Below are positions 35,183-48,300 of a stretch of 64,000 bases of DNA, in pieces. The stretch's first letter is position 1; the number at the start of each line of letters is the position of its first letter. The translations under genes and the position numbers were made by a program. Location: positions 15,818,670 through 15,882,669 of the forward strand of contig OX419345.1 of NCBI GenBank assembly GCA_948470475.1, given 5' to 3'. The notes under the pieces were generated by a model. That model was given only the letters and a program-made list of their open reading frames with translations. It was not told the DNA's origin and ran no database searches. The stretch comes from Galaxea fascicularis (lineage: Eukaryota > Cnidaria > Anthozoa > Scleractinia > Euphylliidae).

Positions 35183-36422
35183 CACTCAAAATGGACTTGA
35201 TTCATCATGGATGTTACAATAATTGACTACTGTGTACTCCTGTACAGAAACATTCTTAAAAAAATTGAAAGAAATGCTGATTTTGCAACCCTTTTGGATA
35301 TCCTTGCTCATGCAGCAACCAGATTCTATTCAGTGGCTCTCATACATTTTGTACAATTCTCCTTGGGAGAATCAAATGTGGTGGTTCATCAATACTTCCC
35401 CCTGTTAGGTGATCACAATTGTAATTGCTTGAATCTGGTAGCTATAGGTGTTGGTAGTAAAATGAGTAAGTGTGGTAGAATGGTTATTTCAATCTGCTAG
35501 ATAGTAAATGATATTGTTAGGTTACAGTGGAATGGAAATGTTTTTGTATGGCGTAATTAAAATTGTTCACACAAATCACCCAGGCACGTTTTGTAAAATA
35601 TATATACAATGTAGCTCTTGTTGCTGTTCACATTGAAAAGCTTCACCCTTTAAACCCTGGCATCAACTTGCATTTTCCCCACACTGTTCTCCTTATTTTT
35701 CTTGTCACTCATTGGGAGAATTTGGTTAACAATCAAAACGTTTTCACCCTTTGTGATTATTTCAAATCCTCAATTCTCATTACCTGCTTCTTGAATCTAG
35801 CAGTGCTTCTCTAAGGAGAAATTGGATGCATTTCAATTAGGGTTTAAAGGGTATTAACATATAAAAAGGGTGACGAATGGTACCTATAAGATCTTGGGTC
35901 TTGTAAATGTTTCATCCTATCTCGAAACCTTGACAGCCTTTAATTTGCAAAGAGTCTCAAAGTCTCACATTTTTGGTCTCAGTCTTGGATTTTCAAACAA
36001 GGGTCTCGGCATCTCAGCGAGTCTCTGATTTTACCATTTGCCACCCGTAATGTAATCTCTAGCTATGGTTCTGTTTAGAGAAGGTTATATTTGACCAAAA
36101 TCAATTCATGGTGTGAGGAGAATTTTGTATACATAACATTCTTCTAGAAGTTTCTCAATGTCAAATATGTGTATCAGCTTTTAATAGTCCACATGTATTA
36201 AAAAAGGAGAATTATGAATAGAAATGCTATATGAGTAGTTCAGTGAAAAAAACATGGCCACACATAGGAATTGATAAGCACCTTTTTGTATGACAATTTC
36301 ATGTGTTGATTGTCTACCCTCAAACTCTCCTTGTCATCATAATCATGCATGACAAATTAATGGTCGTAATCCTTTACATGACCACCATATCACTAACTCA
36401 TCAAGTATACAAGGCATGAGAA

Positions 36423-36672
36423 TAGAGTACTAAAGTGATGACGTCATAAAAATGAAATTTCTGAAATTAAGAGGCCTGCTTGCCAAAAATGAGCATTTGG
36501 GGACAAATTGTCTCTGAGATCGTAGCCCAGTTATGCTTACAAAATTCCATACAAACGCTTCTAAATTTTTTTTGGCTCGACAGGCCTCTTGGACATTGTT
36601 CTTTCAGAATATCCTGACGAATCCCATAATTTCAGAAATTTCATTTTTTTGACGTCACACTTTAGTACTCTA
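36423..36672. repeat. Palindromic MITE with TAGAGTACTAAAGTG ends
   Basis: TAGAGTACTAAAGTGATGAC at 36423 is inverted at the right end (CACTTTAGTACTCTA, ending 36672). ATGAAATTTCTGAAATTA in the left arm pairs with AATTTCAGAAATTTCAT in the right arm. An inner pair (GAGGCCTG..; CAGGCCTC) closes on the centre. About 250 bp. Confidence 0.85.
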
Positions 36673-36978
36673 TACAGGAAATGATCGCCAGAGATCAGTT
36701 GTTGATGCTTACCTCAATTCTCCCTACATGTATTATACAAAATATATGAAAACTGTAAGGAGAATAGAGCTGTTGATATTGGTGATTAAAGAGTTAAGAG
36801 AGAGAGAGAGAGAACTAAGAGGTGAATTGAAAGATTATGCACTCTGTTTTGCTATACGTAAATTCCAGCTTCCCTGCAGGTCACGTGATGTATCGTTGCT
36901 TTCCGGATTACTCTGAATCATTCATGCAGCTTTTATTCATGGCAGAAGGGCTCAGCCCACCAACATGAATGAATCAAC

Positions 36979-37137
36979 AGGGTTCAGCTTTTAGCCTGAA
37001 TTTAAAAGCTTTTTTTCCCAAGGCTGATTTTTTCGCCGATCAATAGATGTAATTTTCTATTGCTTCCGTGAAAAATCGACGGCAAGTGTGACCAAAGTGC
37101 GGCTGTCGCCGGCAGCTGGCTGCTATTTTGAATCCTG
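36979..37137 (+). repeat. Interspersed repeat, copy 2 (pair with 19065-19235)
   Basis: Opens CAGGGTTCAGCTTTTAGCCT and closes GCTATTTTGAATCCTG. It shares nearly every base with the PRPF19 intron 9 copy across GCTTTTTTTCCCAAGGCTGA and AATAGATGTAATTTTCTATT. Intergenic. Confidence 0.8.
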
Positions 37138-38708
37138 ATCAAAGCACCCTTGATGCATGCAAAATAGTAGATCTTTTACATCAATACCTCTGACTCATAA
37201 CTACCCAAAAGAATAGTAGACATGTGGGGATTGGCTATTTCACTGTGATTTGAAAGCCCCATAAACAAGTTTGGAGAGTATGGGAATGTGGAAGAATCAC
37301 CCTGCAAAAAAGGGCAAAACCTAGAAATGTATTGGATGATATTTGTAAATTATGGCTATAATCAAACTTCAAAGAAAAGTTTTCAATGATAGGATCCAAT
37401 TCAAGGCATGTGCACTTAAAAGGAGCACTGTCGTGCCATTTCAGTTCACTGTAAGAAGCTAAAAAATGCGTTAAAATCAGGAAAAAGCCAAAAACTGATT
37501 GCAGAAGCAGTTTATTTACTCAGAACTGTTACTACACTGAGACTTCTTCTGTTATGGATGGCAAGGATGGAAAATGGTTGTATTTTGAAAAATGTAACCT
37601 TTAATTCTTCAAATTCTCACACAACATCTTCAAACCTTGGCCAAAAATGTACTGTGGATGACTTTTCATGCAAAATAATTGATCAATACCTTTCTTCTAC
37701 ATTTCAAGGAATGTTTCAGCATGAGTAAAGGTCATTAAGTAGCATTTGTGAAGTTTGGGCCAAAACAAAACCCCCATGATGGTGCCCCCTTGAAGTGTTG
37801 AGTAATGGAAGAACTCCCAAGCTAGAATCAATGTTATTGAAATCATAAGTTAACCTATCCACCACACCTTCCTTCCTTCCTGTTGCCCACTTAAACAGGA
37901 CCAGTAAGTCGCAAGGATGATACAACTAACCAATGAACAGATATCTTGTCAAATGCACTGAAGACGTTTATTACCAAGAGCTGCATTGTAATGGACCTAT
38001 TTACATTTTATGCCTGGTTGTGGAATAGTTGAAATATGATACATAAGGATGTTATAAATTCCTTCTTTCTTAGGCAGAAGTTCAACATTTTGCCTAGCAA
38101 ATGGGAAATATATTTGTTACAATTACGGTTTTGTTACCTTTTCAAGACAGTAGGAAGAGCTGTACACCATTTTGACCCAATCTAAAGAAATCTAAATTAT
38201 AATGGCAGGTTGTATTATTTAGAAAAAGTGAGCAGAGAAAATACAAAACTGAAGCCTGGATTGAGCGAGAAAGTAGAAAACTAGACTAAGCAGATAACCT
38301 GTTTAAGCAGTGACAACCTTAGGTCTCCCACTGGGAATTTTAGGAGGAAAAATCTGTCAGTTTTGCAGTTTATGGCTAGCGTTACCACAAACAGTTTAGC
38401 AAAGAAACCAGTATCATTTTGGGGATGTCTGTAGAATCCTGCCATAGCTTCCTTCCAGATATCCCTTTACATCCCAATAGTTGACCACCATCCAACTTCT
38501 CCTTAACATATCCCTAGTCATCAAGCATGCAGGGCATGAGAATACAGAGTATGATCACCAGGGATCAGTTGATTTGATTTTTATATAAAGTCTCTCTACA
38601 ATTAATATACAAAATATGCAAGAAATGTAAGGAGAATAAAAATTTTGATATTGGGAAAACCATTTGCAACATGCTTGGGGACTTCAGATGGCCCTGGGTT
38701 GAATTCCA

Positions 38709-39130
38709 AAGGCCTGTTTCAAACGTCGCACTGCTGCTAAGTCTAACTAAATTGAATTCGACCCAACTGTGGCACAACTATAGCACAGGAGTGGTTTCAA
38801 ATGTCAAATTTAATTCAGTCAAGTTAAAAGCTGTTGCTTTAAACATGCATCAAACCATAACAAACCGGTTTTGCTGGCTTTTAAAATGTATTTATAATAA
38901 ATATTTATTTATGAATTCAGTTTGGCACAGCAGTAGCATGATGTTTAAAACCATGCCATGCCACTGCCGTGTAGCACAACAGACCCTGACAAATTTAATT
39001 GCTATGTCGAACTTAATTCTAGTTGCCGCACCGAATGGTTTCAAAAGTCGAGCTACTGCTGTGCTAATGTCGAATTTAATTCCTGAATTTAGTTCGACAT
39101 GGTAACAGCACAACGTTTGAAACAGGCCTT
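38709..39130. repeat. MITE with AAGGCCTGTTTCAAACGT ends
   Basis: The left end AAGGCCTGTTTCAAACGTCG is inverted at the right end (AACGTTTGAAACAGGCCTT, ending 39130). The interior has repeated TCGAA(C/T)TTAATT-type words on both arms. About 422 bp; the 144-aa frame across it is a chance translation. Confidence 0.85.
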
Positions 39131-40952
39131 AGGAAAGGTGTGATTTGCAACTCAGTCTGGCAAATTTGAAAACAATCCTATCAGGGTTTGAAGAATTATT
39201 TTTTAGAACACAAACAACTGAACACCCAATGATAATTCTTCAGAAACCACAAACACCTTGGAATGATGATCAACAAATTTTTTCCAACATAACTCCACAA
39301 GCTAGTACAATATACACACCAAAACACAATGAACAACTACAGAGAATTTGCATACTGGCAAGGGTTATGGTTATAATATTCTGACAATGTGCATAGAACA
39401 CATGTACCGGTATCTACATTACATTATGGTTATCATTAACATTACACAAAACAACTTGCATTGCACAAATCGTAATGATTAAAGATAAAAATTGGAACCA
39501 GTTCTGCCATCACAAAAGTTCAACTTGTGAATTGTAAGACAGCCATGGACGTCCACTGTACAAGTAATAAATATTATGTCCATCTCTGTCTTAAATAGAG
39601 GAATGATACAAGAATAAAATTATACTTTTCTAAAAAGTTTGGACATCAGTTATTATAAAAATCTCATGTACAGTTTTGTAACATATTTGCCTTTTTAAGT
39701 ATATACCTACAATATAAAAATATCCACCATTTTTTGTGATTGTCACATGAAATGCTGACCATACGTCTATTCAGCCCTGTTACATGAACAAACACTACAC
39801 ACTTCTTTTCCTTACAATTTGTCTTTCCAAGTTTTTACCTTTATACAACAGGCCTACAACCTTACGAGTGCACTGGACCACTAGCATTACAAGAGAAATT
39901 TTCCCAGCAAATGTGAGAACTTAGGGACTAACATTTAAGTACTTTTTTCTTTTGGAAAGTTACGCCCACTAAATTCATTGCTTGAGGCTATCATAACCTG
40001 TGACACCTGTTTTTGGAACCTTGGTGCACGTCCCTATTTTGTGCTGAGTAACATAACAGTTACACCTCATTCAGTCCTATCAACAAGATATTATAAAAGC
40101 TCCATTAGGTTCTTCAAGAGTTTATACATTTTCAAGTCTTCAAAAATTGGGGGGAGGGGGGAGAATGAAGGTCTAATTTTTAAATCGTGAGTTTTGAGCA
40201 AAGGGTAAATAAGCTTTTCTAAAAATTTAACACACAACCACTGACGTCAGTATATTGAAAATGGATTTCATATATCAGAATTATTTTCATCCTTGCACAA
40301 GAAAAAAAACTTACCCCAAACAAGATGTTACACAAGAGCCCAACAGAGCTTTTACATTGGTCATTGGTCAAGAAAACCAAGAGAGGAAGTTAAGAATGGA
40401 GTGGGCAAGGACAATAGGCAGGTTTTTGGCCAGAAAGGCATCCAGGATACCCAAATTCAACTAATCTTTCAAAACATTTCTAAGAAAGGGCCTTTTGGAT
40501 GCCCAATTCTCAGACTCTGGCCATAAGCCTGCCACTAAGCCTGCTTTGAACCCAGTGGTGTTCATGGCTGTTATCAAGGATTATAGGTTAGAGACCCATA
40601 ACAAAGCCTTAATGCTACAGCGGATCATGAAGGTTATGAGTTCAGCTCAAAAGGGCAACAACACTGAAGTTACAGATGTGAAGCTCAATGCGCTGCAAGG
40701 CTGAATACTTTGACAGCCTTGATGACTGAAATCCAGGTGTGTCGCCATTTAGCAGCTTTTGGAGAAAATATATAACATTGACTTCATTGAAGGTACATTC
40801 CCACTGTGTACCAAATACTGGGATAAAACACAAATTTCTTTGAATGCAGTTTTCCATAAATGAAAACATCTACCTTCTAAAGGTCAAGGCACCAAAATAA
40901 TATCAACACTGTTCACATTACTGTAAATCAAACCAACTTGAGTAAATACAAA

Positions 40953-42332
40953 TCATGATGTCGTAGACTTCTTGTCATTGGTGCTAGTTGCCTTTCCACT
41001 TGAAGTCAGCTTTGTTGCATGACTTGTAATACTGAACACAAACTGTGCACAACCAAGCTTTATATAACTCCCATGATGCAATAGTGCCGTGCCTTCCCAA
41101 CCAGCGCCACTGCCACCAATCAAGTTTGAACTGCTTGTTGTACAGTTGCAAGCTTTGACAATTTTTTGAACACCAAGACCAACAGTTCTACGCGATCCCT
41201 TTGGTTTCGAGTTTTGCCGAACTTGTGCAGCAGCAAGCAGTTTGTTTTTGCTGACCTTTGAAGGGTCAAGGTCCTTTGATGAGACAACATGTCTACTAAT
41301 TTTGTCCGAAAAGTCACAGGAGTATAAAACATTGTCTACGTATGTTCCATGTTCGCTGTAGTTTATCAGCTCGTACTGTTTTGATGTCTGTGGAGAAAAA
41401 ACCAGTTTAAGTCAACACAACTTGACAACACAGTATAAGATGTGGGAGGAGAGGGTAAGGGGGTTTGTCTGACCTGGTTCTTCAGGTGTCATTCAAGTAA
41501 AATGACAGGAAAAAAGAAACCTTTAGTGCAGCGTTTCGACAGAAACTGGTTATTGTTATATAGCTGGCATTTTTCCTGCTACAGTGCACCCATTCATTGG
41601 CTAGTTCATGCTCTCATGACATCTAACAATGAAACTGTTTACTGCCAAATGCCATGAGCGGACAACATTGCGAAAACTATGACGTCAAATGGGAAAAAGT
41701 TCACTGTTACTCGCGAAATGTTGACCGCTGTTGCAAGTGATCAGAGCGTGTAGTTGAAGGTGGCCTAATGTTGTCGATGGAATCTCAGTTTTTTTCTCAG
41801 TTTTTCAAATTTGCTTTTGTTTGTTTTCCACCGGTTTGATCCATTTGTTTTGCTATATAACAAATCAGTTAATGACTGGTCCCTTGGAGAAAATTTTGTT
41901 TCCCTCAAATCTCAGTGTTGAGATTCTCAGGAAACGAAATCCACTGTTCCCCTCAGGACAAGTCATTACGTGTTAACTGTTGGAATATCTTTATAACAAT
42001 GCTTTACTATCTTAATCTGAGATGATAAATTTCTGAGTTTTGGGTCAGTCTAGTTATGGGCACTGAAATGCTTAAAATACTTAAAAATGATTGGATTAAA
42101 CTGGTTCCAAAAAGTCACTACATGTACTTTAAGAACTGTGTTACAATAACCTGAATTCAAAGAGAAAAAATATTACCTCATCATAAAATATGGAACAGTG
42201 CTTTTGTGATATAAAGTTGCAATGTCCGTATTCCTGGAGACATACATCCATATCTGGACCTGACAGACGAATATTAAATTGACTGTGAGTACGGTGTATA
42301 GACATTATTCATAAATGGCTGCCAATTCATCA

Positions 42333-42363
<31 letters not shown>

Positions 42364-45300
42364 AGCCTCGTTAGCATGTGCTAATTTGAAAAGAATTCTT
42401 GCTCTGATGTGAGGCTTGGTAGGCTAATTTGCACAATAACAAAACACAAATAAAACAGCCGCCATTTATGAATAAAGTCTATAATGAAATTTACTTTTCC
42501 CACTTCGTGCTTCACTTCAACTAATGCCTCAAGTGTTAAAGAATGATTGTAAATTTTGCATACAACCTTCAGTTGGTTCTAATGGCTGCACTGTCTTATA
42601 AATATTTATGGCCTTGAAACAACCACACTTGGGATGTAATTTACATCTTTGATTTTGTTTCTTCTTGTGCCACCATAAGCTCAGTTCGTAATCATTGCCC
42701 AAGCCATTTATCCAAGTAAACACAAGAGTTAATCTTTCACAAATATTCACTTTTCCCTTCCGCACTGTGCATCAAATGTGGTAGAAAGAACTACCAATTT
42801 ATGAAAAACAGTTACCTTGACCCAAAGACAGACATTTGTGAATCATTGGACACACAGGACCTGTTCCAGACAATGGACACAGTACTGCTATAGACCGTCC
42901 AGCTGGAACTGTCAAGAGAAAATTACACAACAATAACCACAAAGTGAAACAGGAAAAGGTGAAGATGCAACTGCATGGTAGTTTACAAATGACTTACCAG
43001 CTTGTTGTGGAAGGACAATGGTTTCTTTTAAACCATTGAAAGAAATTTTTCTTGCTGCTACTGGACTTGGAGGAACAGGCTGCAAGTGACAAAACAACAT
43101 GAGACCACAGAACGGCTCACCTATATTAAAGTAATTACTGTAAGACACATTTTTGCTACCAGAGCAACAAACAAACAAACAATGCAACTTTGTCCTCCAT
43201 AAAAACAACCACAATGGAAAGTATCAAAACAGGTCATTTTATCATACTCCAGGGCTGTCAATGATATTTGAAGTAGGTGGGATATACAAAAAATAGCTGG
43301 GGAGTTGAGTTGCTGTAGTGAAGTCAACATGCTGGTTTTATTATCAGAGTAGCCGGCGATATACTTTGTACCTCAAAATAGAAGGGGAAAATCCTCGGCC
43401 CTTAATGACAGCCATGGTATTCCCAATTTAGAAACACACTGCACAAATTACCAAACTATAACTGAAAGGTCAAACTTCAAGATTTCACCTACAGAGTTGA
43501 CATTTGGAACCAACTTGCACAGCATAATAAAATACACCACAAGAAAGTTCTACTCAGTGGCTTCTATTTGAATGGCCACAATTCAGATTTCATCCACAGA
43601 CTAACAAACTAGAAAAAAAACTTGTACAGCATAATACACATACAGCCTTCCTAACACATTAGCTCCACCAACCTTGGTCTGTGTGAGAAGCTGTTGTAGC
43701 CTCTGGTATGCCAACACTTGAATAAGTCTTGGGTCCAACTTGGCCAGCTCTGTTTCTGACAGAAACAACTCAGTTCACAAAAACTAAAGACATTTATATA
43801 TGTGGCTGAAAGTAATTTAGGCAAAGTTAAACTCAAGCCAATGCATTCAGTAGCTGTTCACAATGGCCATGCACATCAGGGTAGCATATGTGGGGAGTTT
43901 TGTGGGGCATCCATGTTTTGCATTCTTGCTACATTTTAGAGTGTTTGCTTTGCTCTTCTACAAGTTCTGTCCACTCTTCCCACCCCCTTTGTGGCTTCTT
44001 TATCGGAAAGTATCTCCACTGATTCATCAGTGTAACATTGCCGGGTGGTTGCCGCTCTCAGGGTTACCATGGTTACCTGCACATTTGGCTCGCATAACAT
44101 GCAGCTCCACCTATCCTCGGCACATTCCCCAAGCTCATCTATTGGTGATGAGTTTAACATTACTTTAATCCTTTACTGCAAACACTACATGAGAAATACT
44201 TATGGAATGTTACTGTGTTTTAAGTAAAAAGTCACGTAATTAGTTTGAAGTTTTGCTTTGTTTCTGATTGGTTGCTGCACAATGGGAACTGTCAAAATCA
44301 ACTTCAAGTGTTCACCAGTTTTGGATTCACACAGTTAACCCTGAGAGTGATCAACATCAAATTTCTCATTGCAATATCAATGCTTTATAAAACAGAGTGG
44401 TCATGAGAGTTAAGGGCATGATCACACCAAATAAATTTGCCTGATATTCATAAAAACCAACAAAATAATTCAAGAAGCAAAACTGACCATTGAAAGCATC
44501 CACTCCAGCCGCAGCACAAATGCTGTTTATGGCATTTGCAGTCGCTGCTGATGTGGCTGCAGCTGCCTGGTTTATTTTACTGGGGCTTGATCCCACAGAT
44601 GCAGTAGTTGAAGCGTTTACAGTGCCAAGTTTCACAGGATTAACACTAGCTGCATTTCCAGGAGCTCCCAATGTTACTATGCTACCCCCTGGGATCTGCC
44701 CAGTACCGGCTGCTGACAATCCGGCCGTGGCAATTGTCTTAATGATGTTCCCACTGTTCGTACTTGTTAGAACAATGAGTTTTGTTGGTGTTGATGATGC
44801 GACTTTTGTAGCACCGGAGCTGCTAGAGCTACCAGCAGCAGCAGGTGTAGAAACTGTTCTAGTTGATGCACTGACAGACGTGTTCACCACAGAGCTAGTA
44901 CTTGACGTAGGAACAGCAACAGTTTTTACGCCATCCATAGTAATTTTTGCCTTAACATTGTTTAGATGCCCAACATCATTGATTAACTTTGCTGTATCAC
45001 TAGAGAGCTGTTTGCAATCAGCACTGAGCTGGTTCAAGTCACTGCACACCAGCTGTTTTTCAACAGATTTGGGCTCCTGTTTCACAAGAACCTGGGATGG
45101 TAGATGTGTTGATGACACAGTACACACACTGACAGGATTGCCAGAATTTGCAACCGTCTTTGCAGTTAAAGGTCCATTCATGTGAGTTTGTAACTTTGAA
45201 GGTGAAGCATACAAAATTGTCAATGGTTTTGTTATGGTTTTCCCACCACTTGTTGTGGTAATCGTCGTCGTAACAACTCTACTTATACAAGCATTTTGTA

Positions 45301-48300
45301 CAGCACTACTTGCAGGTGATGTGGAAATATGATTAACCAGGTCTTGCTTTGACGTCAAACCATTTATGACTGGCTCTTTTCCGGATGCATTGCCTGCATG
45401 GTTGGTTAGTGCAGACAAAGACGAGTTTGTATTTGAGTTTGAAGTTTCTCCTTTCAGAGGTGAATTGTCAAGGTGGTTAGAAAGTATATTTTTATTTACT
45501 GATGGCTGTGAAAGATGCTTGGCAATGCCACACTGAAGGCTGATCACACACTTTAGCCACTGAAAACAAAGAAAAAATATAATTAGATCAATTATTCAAA
45601 CAAGACAAAGGAAATGGGATACGTAAGGAAAGTAGAGAGGGCCACATTAAATAAAGGTGCTAGAGAGGTGAGTTTGTTAACAGGGTTTAAATCTTAAACT
45701 TAAAGGAACCTCCACTCTTAGCAGGGGTTTCAATAATTTTTGAAATAGTTGTCTGAGCTAGCTGAAGTAAGCAGCGACCTGATAAATTTTTTCAATCATT
45801 TTAGTGAAGATAATCTAGTCAAAGTAGGTAGCGGTGAGAGGTAACTTCTGACAAAGTAGGAGGCCGTTTTTGCTGGTTGCGGGATTCCTATGAAACCCAT
45901 CTTACAACAAATTGGCCTTGGATTGATGGAAATGATTACTAGATAACAAAATTTTGTTGAAAACATGAAAACATCTTTCCAGCATACAAAAAACTGGGTA
46001 TCATTAATGCCTATTTAAAATTTTAATAGTCCAGGGCATCCCATCTTAGATTTTATGAAGTTTACATGTTGGCTGCAGCTATTGTCAGGAAGTAAATGTA
46101 TTAAAAAATAGCTGTCTCACCTCTTCTTGCTCTTCAGCGGTTGGTGTACTCACAGGCACTACATGAAGGGGCAGAGGCTCCTGCATTTTCCTGATATGTT
46201 CTGGAAGCAGTTGGATCGGAGGGCACTCATAATGATCCTTGATTGCTTGTGGAACCTTTTATGAATAGATGTTAACCTTTTGAGATTACCAACATTACAA
46301 TTACATGCATGTTCTAGGGCTTTCAATAAGATTTGTAGAAGATGTATGTCCCCGTTATAGTAGGCAGCCGTGGGAATCAAAGTGGTCACATTTTTTCAAG
46401 TATTTGATGCCCCACATGGTTAAGTAACCAGTGACTTGATGATTCACGGCCACCAAATCTGTTCTCACAGCCTAAAGTGTAGCTCTGCTCCCTGATAAGA
46501 CTTATGTAACAGCCAGACATCAGACCAAGCAAACAGCAGGCAAATGGACTCAATGAGGATAAAAAAAAGTTAATTACAAATTAAAGCAAACCCTTAAAAT
46601 GTTGTGGCCCTTTTTAGTAAAGTCAAACCTCTACTTACAGACTCCCCTACAAGTGGACATAGGAGCATAAGTTAAAAGAAACACTCTTGATGGTAGGCAT
46701 ATTAACTTTTAAGGTAATTACTTACTAAAGTAGCTGTCCTTCTTGTAGGCAAGAATTCCTTTCTTTTGAAAGATGGGTGCTTCTTTAATCTGATATTTGC
46801 AATAAATAACAAGGAAGAAGAAACTGAAATTTAATAGTACATTAAGGGCAAGCACTCCAATGCTACAGCATAAATTAGCATAAAAACATACTATATACAA
46901 GGTTGTCACTAATCATCAGCTGTTGGTGAAATTCGCAGCTGAGAAAGAGGTGATTGCTGGCTGGGTTTTGGCCGGCGACCACGCGGTAACCCACCCCCAC
47001 GTTGGCTTAAGCCAGCTTAACTGCTACCTAAACTGTAATTTCTTAGCTACAACCCTGCAATATAGCTATAAATTACCTGTGAACTCTTTGAAGAAAATTC
47101 ATCTTGATTGTATGCTGTGAAATATTACTTCTTAGGTCATTGTATGCCTGTAGTCTCTTGCTGAAACGTGGATCACGCAGTCCAGGCTACACAATGCACA
47201 AAACTCAATTAGTCAAAACTTAAAATGAACAGAAAAACAGTGGCTATCTGTTGGCAATGTTTGTAACTGATTGCATTATCAGATGTCAAACACAAAACTA
47301 CTGTACCTCAGCATGTTCAGCATGATTGGGACACATCCACATCCCGCTTGGCACAGTAGTAAGTGGGGGATTTAAGCAATCCATATGGAATGCCAATGGA
47401 CAGAAATCACAATGCACAAGTTGGCCAACAAGTTCACTCCTGCAAAACAGCAAAAAGGTGTAATTATTTGTAGGAAGTATGCCATTCATGGATCTAGTTA
47501 ATAACCTTTATGCCCTAAAATCAAAATGCATAGTTTTTTGTAATCTCCATACATTTGTTGTGGTGTTATTTAGAGAATTATTTTGAACATCTACACATCT
47601 CATCTTTGGTAATCACTGCCTTTATTCTCACAAGCTGTCTGTTTGATCAAGTCATATTGTAAGAAGAAATACATGTATGATACAGGTGACTGTTGTATTT
47701 AAGAAAAAATTCCCACATGGGGATTTCCATCTCAGACGTCCATGGAAACTGGCTTTTCTTCACCCTTCTTCACCGACCTTTGGTTTCACTCTGCAGTTCC
47801 AAAATTTTGGTCACATAAAAACACTTTTTGCTGCTCTGTGGTTTCCAAAATACTGATTACCTGATGCCAGACTGTCTGCTTACATTAAATGTCCTTGCAT
47901 TAAATTTCATTTGCAAATTAGATTAGGAAATGCAGATTACCTAGAAAATGTCCAAGCATGACAAACCTACCATGTAGATAAAAATGATGAACTAGCTTGT
48001 GATAAGTTAACTTCCATAAGGAACTGTAAATTTCTTCAGTTGTTAATCGGTTAATTAAGCTTACTATCTGACAAACTAAATTCAGTAAACTGACAATGTA
48101 CAAGACACCAAAAATCCAAATACCAGTAGGCCATTTCTGAATTACATGTACAAGTCACCTTAGCTTCTACAAACCCTGATGAGTCATGATCAATGCAAAG
48201 TTTTTCTTTGTGGTGACAAGTTTCAACAACATGCAAATGAAAACTCATTTTCTTAAGAAAGAGTATGCACATCTCACTTTCACAAAGATATTCAAAGCAA

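Larger units (their letters stand above)
35183..40952. other. Intergenic region between the convergent UNC119 and PHF12 genes
   Basis: UNC119 (+) and PHF12 (-) converge here, so both 3' UTRs lie inside. No supported gene: the open frames are short and without features. Repeats listed separately: 36423-36672, 36979-37137, 38709-39130. Further low-copy fragments with CTCCTTA / TAAGGAG pairs lie near 35650-35850, 36690-36790 and 38500-38660. A short (GA)n run lies at 36799-36814. Confidence 0.6.

Noticed and set aside
38671..39105. 144-aa plus-strand frame
   Set aside because: It falls inside the palindromic element 38709-39130, so it is translation of repeat sequence.
44490..45185. 231-aa open frame on the plus strand
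   Set aside because: It is antisense to PHF12 exon 11. The exon is Ser/Thr/Ala-biased, which leaves the opposite strand open by composition. No family features.
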